From: Telmatherina bonti
Taxonomy: Eukaryota; Chordata; Actinopteri; Atheriniformes; Telmatherinidae
Assembly: GCA_933228915.1 (NCBI GenBank)
Contig: OW121832.1
Coordinates: 310,001 to 374,000, forward strand
DNA: 64,000 nt
Reading direction: 5' to 3'
The notes under the pieces were generated by a model. It was given only the letters and a program-made list of their open reading frames with translations, did not search any database and was not told where the DNA came from. The position numbers were made by a program, and so were the translations under genes. Positions 47,361 to 61,404 of the stretch are shown piece by piece; the first letter of the stretch is position 1, and every line of letters starts with the position of its first letter.

Positions 47361-48564
47361 CAAGCGGCATCCATCGGGTCCTCGCCTCATGCCGAACCCT
47401 CCACCCGAACTCGCCACAAAGCTTCCGGGTGGATGTGAAGTAAAAGGCACGAATCCAAAAGTAGTTTGTCCAAAAACAATGCACATACAGTGCTAAATGG
47501 GCGAAAACGCCAAGATGGTGGACACCCCGTTGCCATGGTAACAGGTGGTCAATGCACTTTTTTACTCGCCTTGCGTTGTTACACATGTGTGTGGAATTTC
47601 ATAGCCATAGGTGAAAGTAGACGATCGGGCCTCTGAGGACCCCCCCCAAAAAACTGCCCCCCCCACAATACATTCTGTAATGTGTCAAGGACATAACAAA
47701 TATGAATAGTTAAAGTTTTGGTGCACATCGCATGAATTTGTGCAAAGATATAAGCAAACCGTGTTTCATGGCGAGGAGGATTTTTTTCCAAGATGGCGGA
47801 CACACCGTTGCCATGGTAACAGGTTCTCAATAGAGTTTTTTGCTCGTCTTGGTTACTTATACATGTGTACCGAATTTCGTAGCCCTAGCTCAAAGTAGAC
47901 GATCGGGCCCCTAGGGGCCCCCCCAAAATGCGACCCCCCCACAATATATATTACAAAGCGTGAAGGACCTACCAAATATGAATTATTTTAATTTTGGTTC
48001 CGATCGGATGTATTTCTGCGAAGATATGAGTGAACCGTGTTTCATGGCGAGATCGCTTTTTTGCATGGGTTGCCACGGTAACACGCTTTCGCCTATCAAA
48101 AAGATTTGAATAACTTTTGGTCCCCATCTCGTCACGAAGCTCCATGGCGAATGTGGAGCCAATAGCATGAATCGCCTCAGACTAGTTCGTTCAAATGCGA
48201 TGCGCCCAAATTGACAAAAACGGGCAAAAAAATGGCCGCAAACGCCAAGATGGCGGAAAGCCCGTTGCCATGACAACAGGCATTTCAATGACTTTTTTAC
48301 TTGTCTTGATGTGATAGACATGTGTACCGAATTTCGTCGTCCTACGTCAAACTAAAATTTTTTTTCCCCATTCTAGAGGCCATTTTTGGCGTTTCTAGGG
48401 GGCGCTGTCGAGGCATTTTTGCATTGGCGTGCATACAAACGCCAAATTATCGAAATTTTCACCGGACGTGAGGTGTGTGCCAAGTTTCGCAACTTTTCAC
48501 GGGGTCTAAGGGGGTCAAAATTGAGTGAGTTGTGCTTAGGAGAATAATAATAATAATAATAATA
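47352..48564 (-). mobile_element. Family B copy R1, adjoining the gene
   Basis: Intact terminal hairpin at about 47355-47366, type-b 3' region, two boxes (about 47626 and 47908), TAA tract at 48543-48564, no 5' module. Its 5' part (about 47,830-48,540) is nearly identical to that of R2. Confidence 0.8.
47509..47542 (-). promoter_or_regulatory. X-box/YY1-like pair nearest the replicase start
   Basis: An X-box-like palindrome GTTGCCATGGTAAC (47529-47542) and a weakened YY1-like box (CCAAGATGGTGGAC, about 47510-47523) lie 160-200 bases upstream of the ATG, in R1. They are the closest recognisable factor sites to the gene. No TATA box is evident. A promoter role is inference. Confidence 0.3.
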
Positions 48565-49772
48565 ATTAAAGCCGCAAGCGGCATCCATCGGGTCCTCGCC
48601 TCATGCCGAACCCTCCACCCAAGTCCTGGTTCTCCTAATGCTACATGTGAAGGACCCGCACAGCCAGTTCATTTTAATAGAGAAATACAATTCACATATT
48701 GAGAAAAGAATGTGTGTAAACGCCAAGATGGCGGACAGCCCGTTACCATGGCAACATGTGTTTCATTGACTTTTTAGCTTGTCTTGGGATGATACACATG
48801 TGTGCCGAATTTCGTAGCCCGAGATGAAAGTAGACGATCGGGCCCCTTGGGGCCCCCCCAAAAAGGTTCCCCGCCACAATACATTCTATAATGTGTTAAG
48901 GACCTACCAAATATGAATAGTCACAGTTTTGGTGCACATCGTATGAATGTGTGCAAAGATATAAGCAAACCGTGTTTCATGGCGAGAAGGTTTTTTTCCA
49001 AGATGGTGGACACCCCATTGCCATGGTAACGGCTGCACAATGAAGTTTTTTGCTTGTCTTGGGTTGATACACATGTGTGCCGAATTTCGTAGCCCTAGCT
49101 CAAAGTAGACGATCGGGCCCCTAGGGGCCCCCCCAAAATGCGACCCCCCCACAATATATATTACAAAGCGTGAAGGACCTACCAAATATGAATTATTTTA
49201 ATTTTGGTTCCGATCGGATGTATTTCTGCGAAGATATGAGTGAACCGTGTTTCATGGCGAGATCGCTTTTTTGCATGGGTTGCCACGGTAACACGCTTTC
49301 GCCTATCAAAAAGATTTGAATAACTTTTGGTCCCCATCTCGTCACGAAGCTCCATGGCGAATGTGGAGCCAATAGCATGAATCGCCTCAGACTAGTTCGT
49401 TCAAATGCGATGCGCCCAAATTGACAAAAACGGGCAAAAAAATGGCCGCAAACGCCAAGATGGCGGAAAGCCCGTTGCCATGACAACAGGCGTTTCAATG
49501 ACTTTTTTACTTGTCTTGATGTGATAGACATGTGTACCGAATTTCGTCGTCCTACGTCAAACTAAAAATTTTTTTCCCCATTCTAGAGGCCATTTTTGGC
49601 GTTTGTAGGGGGCGCTGTCGAGGCATTTTTGCATTGGCGTGCATACAAACGCCAAATTATCGAAATTTTCACCGGACGTGAGGTGTGTGCCAAGTTTCGC
49701 AACTTTTCACGGGGTCTAAGGGGGTCAAAATTGAGTGAGTTGTGCTTAGGAGAATAATAATAATAATAATAA
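48565..49772 (-). mobile_element. Family B copy R2, no 5' module
   Basis: Type-a 3' region with two boxes (about 48838 and 49118). The 3' part resembles F5: both carry the degraded box GGTTCCCC / GGGGAACC near the 3' end. The 5' part repeats R1. Ends in a TAA tract. Confidence 0.75.
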
Positions 49773-51472
49773 TTAAAGCCGCAAGCGGCATCCATCGGGT
49801 CCTCGCCTCATGCCGAACCCTCCACCCGAGTCCTGGTTCTCCTAATGCTACATGTGAAGGACCCACAGAGACAGTTCATTTTAATAGAGAAATACAATTC
49901 ACATATTGAGAAAAGAATGTGTGTAAATGCCAAGATGGCAGACAGCCCGTTACCATGGCAACATGTGTTTCATTGACTTATCAGCTCGTCTTGGGATGTT
50001 AGACATGTGTGCCGAATTTCGTAGCCCTACGTCAAAGTAGACGATCGGGCCCCTAGGGGCCCCCCCCCAAAATGTGCCACCCCCACAATACATATTAAAA
50101 TATGTTAAGGACCTACCAAATATGAATGTTTTCCACTTTGGTGCGGATCAGATGCATTTCTACCAAGATATGAGTGAACCGTGTTTCATGGCGAGGAGTA
50201 TTTTTTTCAAGATGGCGGACACACCGTTGCCATGGTAACATGTGCTTAATCGAGTTTTATGCTTGTCTATGGTTGATACACATGTGTGCCGAATTTCGTA
50301 GCCCTAGATCAAAGTAGACGATCGGGCCCCTAAGGGCCCCCCCAAAAATGTGCCCCCCCCCACAATACATATTACAATGCGTGAAGGACCTACCAAATAT
50401 GAATAATTGGAATTTTGGTTCCGATCGGATGCATTTCTGCAGAGATATAAGCAAACCGTGTTTCATGGCGAGAACGCATTTTTCCATGGGTTGCCACGGT
50501 AACACGCTTTCTCCTATCAAAAAGATTTGAATAACTTTTGGTCCCCATCTTGTCACAAAGCTCCATGGCGAATGTGGAGCCAATAGCATGAATCCCCTCA
50601 GACTAGTTCGTTCAAATACGTTGCACTTAAAGTGATAAAAAGGGCATAAACGCCAAGATGGCGGACACCCCGTTGCCATGGTAACAGGTTCTCAATAGAG
50701 TTTTTTGCTCGTCTTGGTTACTTATACATGTGTACCGAATTTCGTAGCCATAGGTCAAAGTAGACGATCGGGCCCCTAGGGCCCCCCCCCAAAATGCGCC
50801 CCCCCCACAATGCATATTACAATGCGTGAAGGACCTACCAAACATGAATTATTTTAATTTTGGTTCCGATCGGATGTATTTCTGCGACGATATGAGTGAA
50901 CCGTGTTTCATGGCGAGAACGCTGTTTTCCATGGGTTGCCACGGTAACACGCTTTCTCCTATCAGAAAGATTTGAATAACTTTTGCTCCCCATCTTGTCA
51001 CGAAGCTCCATGGCGAATGTGGAGCCAATAGCACGAATCGCCTCAGACTAGTTCGTTCAAATGCGATGCGCCCAAATTGACAAAAACGGGCAAAAAAATG
51101 GCCGCAAACGTCAAGATGGCGGACAGCCCGTTGCCATGACAACAGGCGTTTCAATGACTTTTTTACTTGTCTTGATGTGATAGACATGTGTACCGAATTT
51201 CGTCGTCCTACGTCAAACTAAAAATTTTTTGCCCCATTCTAGAGGCCATTTTTGGCGTTTCTAGGGGGCGCCGTCGAGGCATTTTTGCATTGGCGTGCAT
51301 ACAAACGCCAAATTATCGAAATTTTCACCGGACGTGAGGTGTGTGCCAAGTTTCGCAACTTTTCACGGGGCCTAAGGGGGTCAAAATTGAGTGAGTTGTG
51401 CTTAGGAGAATAATAATAAACATTTGGAAAACAATAGGGCCTTGCCATACTTCGTATGGCTCGGACCCTAAT
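49773..51472 (-). mobile_element. Family B copy R3
   Basis: Type-a 3' region; boxes at about 50045, 50327 and 50770; one 5' module at about 51419-51472. The module is a variant, reading AACATTTGGAAAACAATAG where others have AACATTACAATAACAATAG; R8 shares it. Confidence 0.75.
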
Positions 51473-53398
51473 TAAAGCCGCAAGCGGCATCCATCGGGTC
51501 CTCGCCTCATGCCGAACCCTCCACCCGAACTCACCACAAAGCTTCCGGGTAGATGTGAAGTAAAAGGCATGAATCCAAAAGTAGTTTGTTAAAAAATAAT
51601 GCACATTCAGTAATAAATAGGCATAAACGCCAAGATGGCGGACACCATGTTGCCATGGTAACAGGTGGTCAATGCACTTTTTTACTCGCCTTGGGTTGTT
51701 ACACATGTGTGCCGAATTTCGTAGCCTAAGATGAAAGTAGACAATCGGGCACCTGAGGGCCCCCCCCAAAAAGTGCCCCCCCCACAATACATTCTATAAT
51801 GTGTTAAGGACCTACCAAATATGAATAGTTAAAGTTTTGGTGCACATCGCATGAATTTGTGCAAAGATATAAGCAAACCGTGTTTCATGGCGAGAAGGTT
51901 TTTTTCCAAGATGGCGGACACTCCAGTGCCATGGTAACAGGTGCTTAATTGAGTTTTATGCTTGTCTTGGGATGATACACATGTGTGCCGAATTTCGTAG
52001 CCCGAGATGAAAGTAGACGATCGGGCCCCTGGGGGCCCCCCCAAAAAGTGTCCCCCCCACAATACATTCTATAATGTGTTAAGGACCTACCAAATATTAA
52101 TATTTACAGTTTTGGTGCACATCGCATGAATTTGTGCAAAGATATAAGCAAACCGTGTTTCATGGCGAGAAGGTTTTTTTCCAAGATGGTGGACACTCCA
52201 GTGCCATGGTAACAGGTGTTTAATATAGTTTTTTGCTTGTCTAGGGTTGATACACATGTGTGCCGAATTTCGTAGCCCTAGCTCAAAGTAGACGATCGGG
52301 CCCCTAGGGCCCCCCCCCAAAATGTGCCCCCCCCACAATACATATATCAATGCGTTAAGGACCTACCAAATATGAATTATTGGAATTTTGGTTCCGATCG
52401 GATGCATTTCTGCAGAGATTTAAGCAAACCGTGTTTCATGGCGAGAACGCATTTTTCCATGGGTTGCCACGGTAACACGCTTTCACCTATCAAAAAGATT
52501 TGAATAACTTTTGGTCCCCATCTTGTCACGAAGCTCCATGGCGAACGTGGAGCCAATAGCATGAATCCCCTCAGACTAGTTCGTTCAAATGCGATGCGCC
52601 CAAATTGATAAAAAGAGCATAAACGCCAAGATGGCGGCCACCCCGTTGCCATGGTAACAGGTTCTCAATAGAGTTTTTTGCTCGTCTTGGTTACTTATAC
52701 ATGTGTACCGAATTTCGTAGCCATAGGTCAAAGTAGACGATCGGGCCCCTAGGGGCCCCCCCAAAATGCGCCCCCCCCACAATACATATTACAATGCGTG
52801 AAGGACCTACCAAATATGAATTATTGGAATTTTGGTTCCGATCGGATGCATTTCTGCAAAGATATAAGCAAACCGTGTTTCATGGCGAGAACGCTTTTTT
52901 CCATGGGTTGCCACGGTAACACGCTTTCTCCTATCAGAAAGATTTGAATAACTTTTGGTCCCCATCTTGTCACGAAGCTCCATGGCGAATGTGGAGCCAA
53001 TAGCATGAATCCCCTCAGACTAGTTCGTTCAAATGCGATGCGCCCTAATTGACAAAAACGGGCAAAAAAATGGCCGCAAACGCCAAGATGGCGGAAAGCC
53101 CGTTGCCATGACAACAGGCATTTCAATGACTTTTTTACTTGTCTGGATGTGATAGACATGTGTACCGAATTTCGTCGTCCTACGTCAAACTAAAATTTTT
53201 TTCCCCCATTCTAGAGGCCATTTTTGGCGTTTCTAGGGGGCGCCGTCGAGGCATTTTCACATTGGCGTGCACGCGGACCCCAGAATATTGCTATTTTCGC
53301 CGGGACTGAGGTGTGTGCCAAGTTTCGCAACTTTTCACGGGGTCTAAGGGGGTCAAAATTGAGTGAGTTGTGCTTAGGAGAATAATAATAATAATAAT
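51473..53398 (-). mobile_element. Family B copy R4, no 5' module
   Basis: Type-b 3' region and four boxes (about 51748, 52020, 52300 and 52745). Inverted near-copy of F2. The match continues into R5/F1 on one side and stops at the terminal hairpin on the other. Confidence 0.8.
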
Positions 53399-55093
53399 TA
53401 AAGCCGCAAGCGGCATCCATCGGGTCCTCGCCTCATGCCGAACCCTCCACCCGAGTCCTGGTTCTCCTAATGCTACATGTGAAGGACCCGCACAGCCAGT
53501 TCATTTTAATAGAGAAATACAATTCACATATTGAGAAAAGAATGTGTGTAAACGCCAAGATGGCGGACAGCCCGTTACCATGGCAACATGTGTTTCATTG
53601 ACTTTTTAGCTTGTCTTGGGATGATACACATGTGTGCCGAATTTCGTAGCCCGAGATGTAAGTAGACGATCGGGCCCCTAGGGGCCCCCCCAAAAAGTGT
53701 CCCCCCCACAATACATTCTATAATGTGTTAAGGACCTACCAAATATGAATAGTTACAGTTTTGGTGCACATCGTATGAATTTGTGCAAAGATATAAGCAA
53801 ACCGTGTTTCATGGCGAGAAGGTTTTTTTTCCAAGATGGCGGATACCCCGTTGCCATGGTAACGGCTGCACAATGAAGTTTTTTGCTTGTCTTGGGTTGA
53901 TACACATGTGTGCCGAATTTCGTAGCCCTAGCTCAAAGTAGACGATCGGGCCCCTAGGGGCCGCCCCCAAAATGTGCCCCCCCCACAATACATATTACAA
54001 CGCGTTAAGGACCTGCCAAATATGAATTATTGGAATTTTGGTTCCAATCGGATGCATTTTGGCAGAGATATAAGCAAACCGTGTTTCATGGCGAGAACGC
54101 GTTTTTCCATGGGTTGCCACGGTAACACGCTTTCTCCTATCAGAAAGATTTGAATAACTTTTTGTCCCCATCTTGTCACGAAGCTCCATGGGGAATGTGG
54201 AGCCAATAGCATGAATCCCCTCAGACTAGTTCGTTCAAATACGATGCGCTTAAAGTGATAAAAAGGGCATAAACGCCAAGATGGCGGCCACCCCGTTGCC
54301 ATGGTAACAGGTTCTCAATAGAGTTTTTTGCTCGTCTTGGTTACTTATACATGTGTACCGAATTTCGTAGCCCTAGCTCAAAGTAGACGATCGGGCCCCT
54401 AGGGGCCCCCCCCAAAATGCGCCCCCCCCACAATACATATTACAATGCGTGAAGGACCTACCAAACATGAATTATTTTAATTTTGGTTCCGATCGGATGT
54501 ATTTCTGCGAAGATATGAGTGAACCGTGTTTCATGGCGAGAACGCTTTTTTCCATGGGTTGCCACGGTAACACGCTTTCTCCTATCAAAAAGATTTGAAT
54601 AACTTTTGCTCCCCATCTTGTCACGAAGCTCCATGGCGAATGTGGAGCCAATAGCATGAATCCCCTCAGACTAGTTCGTTCAAATGCGATGCGCCCAAAT
54701 TGACAAAAACGGGCAAAAAATTGGCCGCAAACGCCAAGATGGCGGACAGCCCGTTGCCATGACAACAGGCATTTCAATGACTTTTTTACTTGTCTTGATG
54801 TGATAGACATGTGTACCGAATTTCGTCGTCCTACGTCAAACTAAAAATTTTTTTCCCCATTCTAGAGGCCATTTTTGGCGTTTCTAGGGGGCGCTGTCGA
54901 GGCATTTTTGCATTGGCGTGCATACACACGCCAGATTATCAAAATTTTCACCGGACGTGAGGTGTGTGCCAAGTTTCGCAACTTTTCACGGGGTGTAAGG
55001 GGGTCAAAATTGAGTGAGTTGTGCTTAGAACGAGAATAATAAACATTACAATAACAATAGGGCCTTGCCATACTTCGTATGGCTCGGACCCTA
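53399..55093 (-). mobile_element. Family B copy R5, mosaic
   Basis: Type-a 3' region; boxes at about 53668, 53948 and 54390; one 5' module (about 55040-55093). From the 3' end to about 54,400 it matches F1; beyond that it switches to a different monomer version, with CCAAACATGAATTATTTTAA instead of the AATATATATTACAAAG version. Confidence 0.75.
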
Positions 55094-56843
55094 ACAAGCG
55101 GCATCCATCGGGTCCTCGCCTCATACCGAACCCTCCACCCGAGTCCTGGTTCTCCTAATGCTACATGTGAAGGACCCGCACAGCCAGTTCATTTTAATAG
55201 AGAAATACAATTCACATATTGAGAAAAGAATGTGTGTAAAGGCCAAGATGGCGGACAGCCCGCTACCATGGCAACATGTGTTTCATTGACTTGTTAGCTT
55301 GTCTTGGGATGATACACATGTGTGCCGAATTTCGTAGCCCGAGATGAAAGTAGACGATCGGGCCCCTAGGGGCCCCCCCAAAAAGTGTCCCCCCCACAAT
55401 ACATTCTATAATGTGTTAAGGACCTACCAAATATGAATAGTTACAGTTTTGGTGCACATCGTATGAATTTGTGCAAAGATATAAGCAAACCGTGTTTCAT
55501 GGCGAGAAGGTATTTTTCCAAGATGGCGGACTCTCCAGTGCCACGGTAACAGGTGCTAAATTGAGTTTTTTGCTTGTCTAGGGTTGATACACATATGTGC
55601 CGAATTTCGTAGCCCTAGCTCAAAGTAGACGATCAGGCCCCTAGGGGCCCCCCCCAAAATTTGTCCCCCCCACAATACATATTACAATGCGTTAAGGACC
55701 CTCGAAATATGAATTAGTGGAATTTTGGTTCCGATCGGATGCATTTCTGCAGAGATATAAGCAAACCGTGTTTCATGGCGAGAACGCTTTTTTCCATGGG
55801 TTGCCACGGTAACACGCTTTCTCCTATCGGAAAGATTTGTATAACTTTTGGTCCCCATCTTGTCACGAAGCTCCATGGCGAACGTGGAGCCAATAGCATG
55901 AATCCCCTCAGACTAGTTCGTTCAAATGCGATGCGCCCAAATTGATAAAAAGAGCATAAACGCCAAGATGGCGGCCAACCCGTTGCCATGGTAACAGGTT
56001 CTCAATAGAGTTTTTTGCTCGTCTTGGTTACTTATACATGTGTACCGAATTTCGTAGCCCTAGGTCAAAGTAGACTATCGGGCCCCTAGGGGCCCCCCCC
56101 AAAATGCGCCCCCCCCACAATACATATTACAATGCGTGAAGGACCTACCAAACATGAATTATTTTAATTTTGGTTCCGATCGGATGTATTTCTGCGAAGA
56201 TATGAGTGAACCGTGTTTCATGGCGAGATCGCTTTTTTCCATGGGTTGCCACGGTAACACGCTTTCGCCTATCAAAAAGATTTGAATAACTTTTGGTCCC
56301 CATCTTGTCACGAAGCTCCATGGCGAATGTGGAGCCAATAGCATGAATCCCCTCAGACTAGTTCGTTCAAATGCGATGCGCCCAAATTGACAAAAACGGG
56401 CAAAAAAATGGCCGCAAACGCCAAGATGGCGGAAAGCCCGTTGCCATGACAACAGGCGTTTCAATGACTTTTTTACTTGTCTTGATGTGATAGACATGTG
56501 TACCGAATTTCGTCGTCCTACGTCAAACTAAATTTTTTTTTCCCCATTCTAGAGGCCATTTTTGGCGTTTCTAAGGGGCGCTGTCGAGGCATTTTTGCAT
56601 TGGCGTGCATACAAACGCCAAATTATCGAAATTTTCACCGGACGTGAGGTGTGTGCCAAGTTTGGCAACTTTTCACGGGGTCTAAGGGGGTCAAAATTGA
56701 GTGAGTTGTGCTTAGGAGAATAATAATAATAAACATTACAATAACAATAGGGCCTTGCCATACTTCGTATGGCTCGGACCCTAATAATAAACATTACAAT
56801 AACAATAGGGCCTTGCCATACTTCGTATGGCTCGGACCCTAAT
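55094..56843 (-). mobile_element. Family B copy R6 with two 5' modules, 3' hairpin damaged
   Basis: The 3' terminus lacks the same nine bases (TTAAAGCCG) as B3, although R6 has a type-a 3' region and B3 type-b. Boxes at about 55363, 55637 and 56082. Two modules lie at about 56722-56783 and 56790-56843. Confidence 0.75.
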
Positions 56844-58058
56844 TAAAGCCGCAAGCGGCATCCATCGGGTCCTCGCCTCATGCCGAACCCTCCACCCGAG
56901 TCCTGGTTCTCCTAATGCTACATGTGAAGGACCCACAGAGACAGTTCATTTTAATAGAGAAATACAATTCACATATTGAGAAAAGAATGTGTGTAAACGC
57001 CAAGATGGCGGACAGCCCGTTACCATGGCAACATGTGTTTCATTGACTTATCAGCTCGTCTTGGGATGTTAGACATGTGTGCCGAATTTCGTAGCCCTAC
57101 GTCAAAGTAGACGATCGGGCCCCTAGGGGCCCCCCCCAAAATGTGCCACCCCCACAATACATATTAAAATATGTTAAGGACCTACCAAATATGAATGTTT
57201 TCCACTTTGGTGCAGATCAGATGCATTTCTACCAAGATATGAGTGAACCGTGTTTCATGGCGAGGAGGATTTTTTTTCAAGATGGCGGACACTCCAGTGC
57301 CATGGTAACAGGTGCTTAATTGAGTTTTATGCTTGTCTCGGGTTGATACACATGTGTGCCGAATTTCGTAGCCCTAGCTCAAAGTAGACAATCGGGCCCC
57401 AGGGCCCCCCCCCAAAATGTGCCCCCCCCACAATACATATTACAATGCGTTAAGGACCTACCAAACATGAATTATCAGAATTTTGGTTCCGATCGGATGC
57501 ATTTCTGCGAAGATATGAGTGAACCGTGTTTCATGGCGAGAACGCTTTTTTCCATGGGTTGCCACGGTAACACGCTTTCTCCTATCAAAAAGATTTGAAT
57601 AACTTTTGGTCCCCATCTTGTCACGAAGCTCCATGGCGAATGTGGAGCCAATAGCATGAATCGCCTCAGACTAGTTCGTTCAAATGCGATGCACCCAAAT
57701 TGACAAAAACGGGCCAAAAAATGGCCGCAAATGCCAAGATGGCGGACGGCCCGTTGCCATGAAAACAGGCGTTTCAATGACTTTTTTACTTGTCTTGATG
57801 TGATAGACATATGTACCGAATTTCGTCGTCCTACGTCAAACTAAATTTTTTTGACCCCATTCTAGAGGCCATTTTTGGCGTTTCTAGGGAGCGCCGTCGA
57901 GGCATTTTTACATTGGCGTGCACGCGGACCCCAGAATATCGCTATTTTCGCCGGGACTGAGGTGTGTGCCAAGTTTCGCAACTTTTCACGGGGCCTAAGG
58001 GGGTCAAAAATGGCCGAGTTGTGCTCAGAACGAGGAGAATAATAATAATAATAATAAT
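56844..58058 (-). mobile_element. Family B copy R7, no 5' module
   Basis: Type-a 3' region and two boxes (about 57116 and 57396). The second box has lost part of its palindrome (GGGCCCCAGGGCCC). The 5' body has the AAAATGGCCGAG subtype and ends in a TAA tract. Confidence 0.75.
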
Positions 58059-59754
58059 TAAAGCCGCAAGCGGCATCCATCGGGTCCTCGCCTCATGCCG
58101 AACCCTCCACCCGAGTCCTGGTTCTCCTAATGCTACATGTGAAGGACCCGCACAGCCAGTTCATTTTAATAGAGAAATACAATTCACATATTGAGAAAAG
58201 AATGTGTGTAAACGCCAAGATGGCGGACAGCCCGTTACCATGGCAACATGTGTTTCATTGACTTTTTAGCTTGTCTTGGGATGATACACATGTGTGCCGA
58301 ATTTCGTAGCCCGAGATGTAAGTAGACGATCGGGCCCCTAGGGGCCCCCCCAAAAAGTGTCCCCCCCACAATACATTCTATAATGTGTTAAGGACCTACC
58401 AAATATGAATAGTTACAGTTTTGGTGCACATCGTATGAATTTGTGCAAAGATATAAGCAAACCGTGTTTCATGGCGAGAAGGTTTTTTTTCCAAGATGGC
58501 GGATACCCCGTTGCCATGGTAACGGCTGCACAATGAAGTTTTTTGCTTGTCTTGGGTTGATACACATGTGTGCCGAATTTCGTAGCCCTAGCTCAAAGTA
58601 GACGATCGGGCCCCTAGGGGCCGCCCCCAAAATGTGCCCCCCCCACAATACATATTACAACGCGTTAAGGACCTGCCAAATATGAATTATTGGAATTTTG
58701 GTTCCAATCGGATGCATTTTGGCAGAGATATAAGCAAACCGTGTTTCATGGCGAGAACGCGTTTTTCCATGGGTTGCCACGGTAACACGCTTTCTCCTAT
58801 CAGAAAGATTTGAATAACTTTTTGTCCCCATCTTGTCACGAAGCTCCATGGGGAATGTGGAGCCAATAGCATGAATCCCCTCAGACTAGTTCGTTCAAAT
58901 ACGATGCGCTTAAAGTGATAAAAAGGGCATAAACGCCAAGATGGCGGCCACCCCGTTGCCATGGTAACAGGTTCTCAATAGAGTTTTTTGCTCGTCTTGG
59001 TTACTTATACATGTGTACCGAATTTCGTAGCCCTAGCTCAAAGTAGACGATCGGGCCCCTAGGGGCCCCCCCAAAATGCGACCCCCCCACAATATATATT
59101 ACAAAGCGTGAAGGACCTACCAAATATGAATTATTTTAATTTTGGTTCCGATCGGATGTATTTCTGCGAAGATATGAGTGAACCGTGTTTCATGGCGAGA
59201 TCGCTTTTTTGCATGGGTTGCCACGGTAACACGCTTTCGCCTATCAAAAAGATTTGAATAACTTTTGGTCCCCATCTCGTCACGAAGCTCCATGGCGAAT
59301 GTGGAGCCAATAGCATGAATCGCCTCAGACTAGTTCGTTCAAATGCGATGCGCCCAAATTGACAAAAACGGGCAAAAAAATGGCCGCAAACGCCAAGATG
59401 GCGGAAAGCCCGTTGCCATGACAACAGGCGTTTCAATGACTTTTTTACTTGTCTTGATGTGATAGACATGTGTACCGAATTTCGTCGTCCTACGTCAAAC
59501 TAAAATTTTTTTTCCCCATTCTAGAGGCCATTTTTGGCGTTTCTAGGGGGCGCTGTCGAGGCATTTTTGCATTGGCGTGCATACAAACGCCAAATTATCG
59601 AAATTTTCACCGGACGTGAGGTGTGTGCCAAGTTTCGCAACTTTTCACGGGGCCTAAGGGGGTCAAAATTGAGTGAGTTGTGCTTAGGAGAATAATAATA
59701 AACATTTGGAAAACAATAGGGCCTTGCCATACTTCGTATGGCTCGGACCCTAAT
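58059..59754 (-). mobile_element. Family B copy R8
   Basis: Common 1.7-kb version: type-a 3' region, boxes at about 58329, 58607 and 59056, and one 5' module of the R3-like variant (59699-59754). Inverted near-copy of F4. Confidence 0.8.
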
Positions 59755-61404
59755 TAAAGCCGCAAGCGGCATCCATCGGGTCCTCGCCTCATGCCGAACC
59801 CTCCACCCGAACTCGCCACAAAGCTTCCGGGTGGATGTGAAGTAAAAGGCACGAATCCAAAACTAGTTTGTTAAAAAACAATGCACATACAGTGCTAAAT
59901 GGGCGTAAACGCCAAGATGGCGGACACCCCGTTGCCATGGTAACAGGTGGTCAATGCACTTTTTTACTCGCCTTGCGTTGTTACACGTGTGTCGAATTTC
60001 GTAGCCATAGGTGAAAGTAGACGATCGGGCCCCTGAGGGCCCCCCCCAAAAAGTGCCCCCCCACAATACATTCTATAATATGGAAAGGACCTACCAAACA
60101 TGAATAGTTAAAGTTTTGGTGCACATCGCATGAATTTGTGCAAAGATATAAGCAAACCGTGTTTCATGGCGAGAAGGTTTTTTTCCAAGATGGCGGACAC
60201 TCCGTTGCCATGGTAACAGGTTGTTAATTGAGTTTTTTGCTTGTCTAGGGTTGATACACATGTGTGCCGAATTTCGTAGCCCTAGCTCAAAGTAGACGAT
60301 CGGGCCCCTAGGGGCCCCCCCCAAAATGCGCCATCCCCACAATACATATTACAATGCGTGAAGGACCTACCAAATATGAATTATTGGAATTTTGGTTCCG
60401 ATCGGATGCATTTCTGCAAAGATATGAGTGAACCGTGTTTCATGGCGAGAACGCTTTTTTCCATGGGTTGCCACGGTAACACGCTTTCTCCTATCAGAAA
60501 GATTTGAATAAATTTTGGTCCACATCTTGTCACGAAGCTCCATTGCGAATGTGGAGCCAATAGCCTGAATCCCCTCAGACTAGTTCGTTCAAATACGATG
60601 CGCTTAAAGTGATAAAAAGGGCATAAACGCCAAGATGGCGGACACCCCGTTGCCATGGTAACAGGTTCTCAATAGAGTTTTTTGCTCGTCTTGGTTACTT
60701 ATACATGTGTACCGAATTTCGTAGCCATAGGTCAAAGTAGACGATCGGGCCCCTCGGGGCCCCCCCCAAAATGCGCCCCCCCCCACAATACATATTACAA
60801 TGCGTGAAGGACCTACCAAACATGAATTATCAGAATTTTGGTTCCGATCGGATGCATTTCTGCGAAGATATGAGTGAACCGTGTTTCATGGCGAGAACGC
60901 TTTTTTCCATGGGTTGCCACGGTAACACGCTTTCTCCTATCAAAAAGATTTGAATAACTTTTTGTCCCCATCTTGTCACGAAGCTCCATGGCGAATGTGG
61001 AGCCAATAGCATGAATCCCCTCAGACTAGTTCGTTCAAATACGATGCGCCCAAATTGACAAAAACGGGCCAAAAAATGGCCGCAAACGCCAAGATGGCGG
61101 AAAGCCCGTTGCCATGACAACAGGCGTTTCAATGACTTTTTTACTTGTCTTCATGTGATAGACATGTGTACCGAATTTCGTCGTCCTACGTCAAACTAAA
61201 ATTTTTTTTCCCCATTCTAGAGGCCATTTTTGGCGTTTCTAGGGGGCGCAGTCGAGGCATTTTTACATTGGCGTGCACGCAGACCCCAGAATATCGCTAT
61301 TTTCGCCGGGACTGAGGTGTGTGCCAAGTTTCGCAACTTTTCACGGGGTCTAAGGGGGTCAAAATTGAGTGAGTTGTGCTCAGAACGAGGAGAATAATAA
61401 TAAT
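59755..61404 (-). mobile_element. Family B copy R9, no 5' module
   Basis: Type-b 3' region; boxes at about 60028, 60300 and 60750; intact hairpin; ends in a short TAA tract. Its middle and 5' part resemble B3 and F6. Confidence 0.75.
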
